DNA of 64,000 nucleotides from the NCBI GenBank assembly GCA_020091685.1, contig CM034595.1, positions 12,266,525 to 12,330,524 of the forward strand, in the 5' to 3' direction. The stretch is from Lutjanus erythropterus. Taxonomy: Eukaryota; Chordata; Actinopteri; Lutjaniformes; Lutjanidae. The position numbers and the translations under genes are program-made. The notes under the pieces are model-generated. The model ran no database searches, was not told where the DNA came from, and saw only the letters and a list, made by a program, of their open reading frames with translations. This document shows positions 59,761 through 64,000 of the stretch, piece by piece; within the stretch, counting starts at the first letter, position 1, and each line of letters opens with the position of its first letter.

Positions 59761-60090
59761 ATGTATCTTTGCACTGAGGGAACTACAGTGACTATAATAA
59801 TTTGAGTTAGAAATGTTCCATGTTTGCAGTAATGCCACTATGGCTAATATTAGTGCATTCAAGCAATACAAGAAGAAAAAATATTGTGAGGAAGAGACAA
59901 TATTTGGACTATTGCTGAATGTAAAAAAAACTTTGTTGGTGCTGGACTCAGGCCTGCTTTGTTCTAATAGAATAAATAGTACTGTACTGTAGCCTTGGGC
60001 GCAGATCCTGGTGGAGATGGAGGGGATGAGTCCATGCCCACTTGTGAAAAACACAAAGTTGTCCCACATATAAACATTTTCTGACGGTTT

Positions 60091-60094
<4 letters not shown>

Positions 60095-60155
<61 letters not shown>
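60095..60155. repeat. (TG)30 microsatellite
   Basis: An almost uninterrupted 61 bp TG run, the longest simple repeat in the window. Confidence 0.98.
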
Positions 60156-60157
<2 letters not shown>

Positions 60158-61473
60158 CCCAGATCCTACTCAGTGATATGAGCTGTGCTGTAGTGCTGAG
60201 CCAGTCAATGTGTGCATCTGTGTCAAATAGTTCATAACAGGTTAGTTAATGATACTGATTAAATGTGTGCTGATTTTTCCTGTAGATTGAGTGACAGTTT
60301 ACTAAAGGTTTTATGGTGAAAAAATATGGCCCTACCATAAAACACCTGTTTTTAGAATGGAGTTTGGTATGACAGTCTATCCATTTGAGAGCCTGACAGG
60401 AGAGAGTATTTTAATGTTTTTTCTTTTACTCCTCTTGCCTTGTAGTGAAACATCATGTAATAAGCACAACCTGCAATCAATCGTGCTCTACCCTTCCCCT
60501 GTTCCTAGCAGATATCCAGGGCTGAATTTCACCACTGTCTTCCCCAAAGTTATAATGAGATCTTGACTGTAGCGGTCACCATATCTGAATGTGTTTGTTC
60601 CCAATGATTTCCCTGCATAAAGTTGTAATCCATGTGCAACAGCTAACCTGTCTGCTATGCAGAGAGGCATTTTTAATAAGGTTAATAAAGATGTCGTGAG
60701 ATCACATTGCCACATCAGAAGATTTAAATGATGAACCCACTACTGCTGTGCCTCATGTGTGATGCGCACAGCCTATTCTGAGACACACATATCAATCCTT
60801 TTGCTGTATTATGGCTTTATCTATTCAATAAACTCAAAGAAAAGGAGTCTACATAAGCCACTGAAGGAGACAGAGGTGAGCTCTGACAGAGTGTGATTTA
60901 GATGTCCTGAGCACAGCTCAGGGGAACTCAAAACCACTTGAACCCTTCCTTGATTGTGTAATTCATAATCTTAAGTGTAAAAATGTCAAATTGAAGTTTT
61001 ACAAAGGGTTATGGGCCAAACTATTTCTTGGCCAGGAGCACTGACTTCCTGGAGTGTCTGTTGATTGTTGCATTCAAATGCGATCATGTTTACCGTGTTT
61101 ACGAGTCCACATGAATATTGTGAAGTTTTCTGTTTGCTGCAAATTCACGTTTTGTGTCTGAGCTCTGTAGAAATTATGAGTTTGCAAGTTCCATGAGAAA
61201 GCAGCAAGTGACAAGATTTCAGGAAGTAGTTTCTCACGCCAAAAGAATACATAAAAAAGTACTCCTTTTTTATTTTCATACTTTATATGGTACTGTAAAA
61301 ACGATGCTCGCTGTTTTCCATTGTTTCAAGTTGTTATGCTAAGCTAAGTTAACCTTATGCTAGCTCCAGTTTAATATTAACTATACAAATATCAAAATGG
61401 TCTTGATTTTCTCATTTAAGTCTCCACAAAAATTCAAATAAATGCATTTCCCATGTGAAACTATTCCTTTTAA

Positions 61474-64000
61474 TAATTGTTACTGTTGGTTTTCTATAAT
61501 CAGTTCTGTCTGTTTCCCTCATCTCAAGATATTACAATAATGTATCCAACAGGAAATTGCCTATCCATCCCCAAAATTGCTTTATTGTTTGTCTCAATCA
61601 CCCCTTGCCCATTTTCCCAACTCTCTGCAATTCATGGGTTTGGCTTTGCTTTTCTCTAAGGAGATGGATGAGCAGGCTGGCACTGGAGCTTTTAAAAAAC
61701 ATGGGTTGAGAAAAGTTCAGGCGAGGGATGGTTGGTTTGCAAATTTCAATATGCATTCTGACTTCTTTTAGCAAAATAAGAACTGATCAAGCGTTTGTTT
61801 TGCGTTAGTTCTGAGCAGAAAAATAAGACAAAATCAACTGAACACGCTGCCCATTCTACAAAAGTGGATGTCGTTACACAATGAATATTCAGAGAGTGAA
61901 GTCTAGGTTTGACATGTTTTTGTGATTTCAGCGTGTTATCAGCAAAATAACATTAGTGTGGCGTCAGGAAAGAAAACTGAACAAAATCTGAGGAGAGGAA
62001 AGAGAAATCCCCTGCACATGTTTTTCCAAAATATCACCTCCCAAGCATCTTTTTTAAAAAATGAAGACTGGCTGGTTGAAACAAGAGAAACCAAAGCAAT
62101 TTGGCCTTCATATCAGTGTTTAAAATACATGATTTCTTGTCAGTTTGGATTTAGCTTGTGGTGTTTAACCTATCTGAGAATGCTTATTGGCTTTGCCTGG
62201 ACCGGTGAAGATCTTTCCCGCTGCTTCCTAATTTAATATTGTGTAATAACAAGTATTATTGCCTGCACATAAAATGCAAGCACACAACTCGCATTACACT
62301 GAAAATGGACGATATAGTGCACGTGTTTATGTTACATGGAGGAACAATTATTGGGTTATGATCATTTTGCTCTAAAGTAAGGTTGGAAAGAGATAGAGGT
62401 TTTTTGGTGAGGGACTATGAAAATTATTGAGGTGGTGAGAGGAGTTGAACCTTACGTTTAACTTTGTAAAAAAAAAAAAAACAAGGCCCTCTCTGGGGTT
62501 GTTGATGTCTTTTTTTGAACTGTCTAGAATTGTCACAACATGCCGAAATAATATTTGCATATGAATATATTATATATTTAATTAACTGTAATAAAGTGAT
62601 CAATCTTTGCTAATAATGTATCCATTAACATGTTACTTAAGCAAGTGGGAGATCTGTTGTACTGAACACTGGCATGGTTGAAATTTGTTTAAAGATAATC
62701 ACAACCATTTCAATTGAGCCATTTATTAGTTAACAGTCAACACAAAATTATCATTTCTTTCATTGAATCATTTATGTGGCTCTGCCAGCACAAATAGCGC
62801 CACATCAGGACTGTTGTCAAGCAGCACATAAAGGTTTTCCTGAACACTATCTTGCTAGTGACTTTGTCAACATGTCACTGCAGGTCAGTTATTTTGTATC
62901 ATATACGTTTATCTGTATGTTTCCAGTTTAGTGCAACTGGTGAAGTAAGAGTCTGTTGTTAGTCACTTGTACGTTGTCCCATCATTTCTTGCTCTCCATG
63001 GATGGTCTCATTATACACTATACACAATATAAATCAGCATCTCACCTGTGCCCCCTTTAATGTCATGATCTAAGATAGATGTGACTGATGCATGAAGTTA
63101 AAAGTCCCAGTGCATGTTGTATTCTATATCAGCACCCATGGACTGCCTGCTGCATAAACATTAATATCTTAACAGCAAAATTTGAGCACCATTTATGCAA
63201 TTCCAAGGAACCTAAACTAAACATTTCAAGATTCTTGAAGTTATCATCACATCTAAATTGTGAGAGAAAAATGCCCAAAAATGTGAACATAGCTCTTTGT
63301 CTAGTGTAACATGCCAGGAAACAACAAACCAGTGCTGTGATGGTATCATTTCGTTTCACATATTAAAAGAATTTTGGTTTACATGAGTTGCGAAACACCA
63401 GATTATACTGAACATGAAGCATCTTTCAACGGGTAGTTTCAAATTCAACCATATTCCTAACCTTGAAAAGATAACAGTTGAAATTCAGCCTTTTCCAAAC
63501 TTTCAAGACTTTGTGTGAATCCTGGTTTTTGAACCAAGATGCACATGAAAGTTGTTTTTTAATGTAACTATTACCTGAATTGCAAAAAACACACTGACAT
63601 AAAATATGAATTTATGACACGAGATAATAAGGCCCTGCCCTGCTCTTGCAAAAAAGTCAGACCCTACCTTCAGCTAAAAGAAAAATACAATACCTTCCCC
63701 ATTTTGTTACTCCTCTCTCCCACCCTAATCATTTTCCTCGAGTTCCTAACTTTAAAACTTTGTCAACAAAAGTAAGACACATACTGCAAGTGTGGTTCCT
63801 GAATGAAAAATAGCAGGTTTGAACATCAAATACCATTATTATGCAATACACAAAAATTAAACAATGCTTTTAACAATATCAATATTTGAATACTTCAAGA
63901 AAATATTGAGCATGAAAAGTGAAAGAAAACATGAACATGAAGAAATGCATATATGTACAGTAGCTGCTCACATTGAACCTGTCTAAAAAAATAGTAACAG
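61474..64000. other. Intergenic sequence, nothing identified
   Basis: AT-rich sequence with chance open frames only. An A14 tract occurs near 62468. I see no exon, RNA gene or nameable repeat up to the end of the window. Confidence 0.45.

Larger units (their letters stand above)
59384..61473. mobile_element. Possible 2.1 kb element with long inverted arms
   Basis: The left arm (59384-59580) contains GACATTTTGGGAAGTTGCC, CAGCCAGCAGCTGGTTAGCT and TAGCTTAGCATATAGACTG. The right arm (61295-61473), on the other strand, contains TTAACTTAGCTTAGCATAA, then AATGGAAAACAGCGAGC in the same order, and ends at TTAA (61470-61473) after GGAATAGTTTCACATGGGAA. The arms could instead be two halves of separate copies. 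Between them lie a fold-back fragment (about 59664-59760) and the TG tract. Confidence 0.5.

Overview
The window is vertebrate nuclear DNA, almost certainly from a ray-finned (acanthomorph-like teleost) fish. It has long AT-rich introns with GT-AG splice sites, one fish-like protein-coding gene broken into small exons, many dinucleotide repeats, and a dense load of short non-autonomous DNA transposons of kinds I recognise from fish genomes. I saw no bacterial or viral gene organisation. Nearly all open frames over 60 codons are chance frames in noncoding DNA.

The only gene I can support is EMC2 (ER membrane protein complex subunit 2, formerly TTC35), on the minus strand. All eleven coding exons are present between 52252 (start codon) and 18341 (stop codon). 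They join in frame, with consensus splice sites, into a 297-residue protein, the same length as human EMC2 as I know it. A short GC-richer promoter with a CRE-like site and a TISU/YY1-like start context lies just above 52252. A roughly 0.5 kb 3' UTR ends near 17.8 kb with two AATAAA signals.

Layout: 1-17.8 kb is intergenic, holding two TTAA-flanked elements (one with another transposon nested in it), a hAT relic with a trace of a BED-finger coding sequence, a 3' piece of a tRNA-type SINE, a degenerate minisatellite of about 56 bp units at 8.2-9.0 kb, and other repeats. 17.8-52.3 kb is EMC2, with introns from 256 bp to 7.5 kb that carry most of the mobile elements, including a 630 bp fold-back element in intron 2. 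52.3-64 kb is intergenic upstream sequence with microsatellites, another TTAA element, a possible 2 kb inverted-arm element and a (TG)30 tract.

I found no convincing new biological system. The most interesting material is the repeat architecture: several unrelated-looking families that all end in TTAAAGG and sit at TTAA sites, insertions whose empty target can be read from the flanks, and strong hairpins inside EMC2 introns. Repeat names and consensus comparisons come from recognition, not from a database search.
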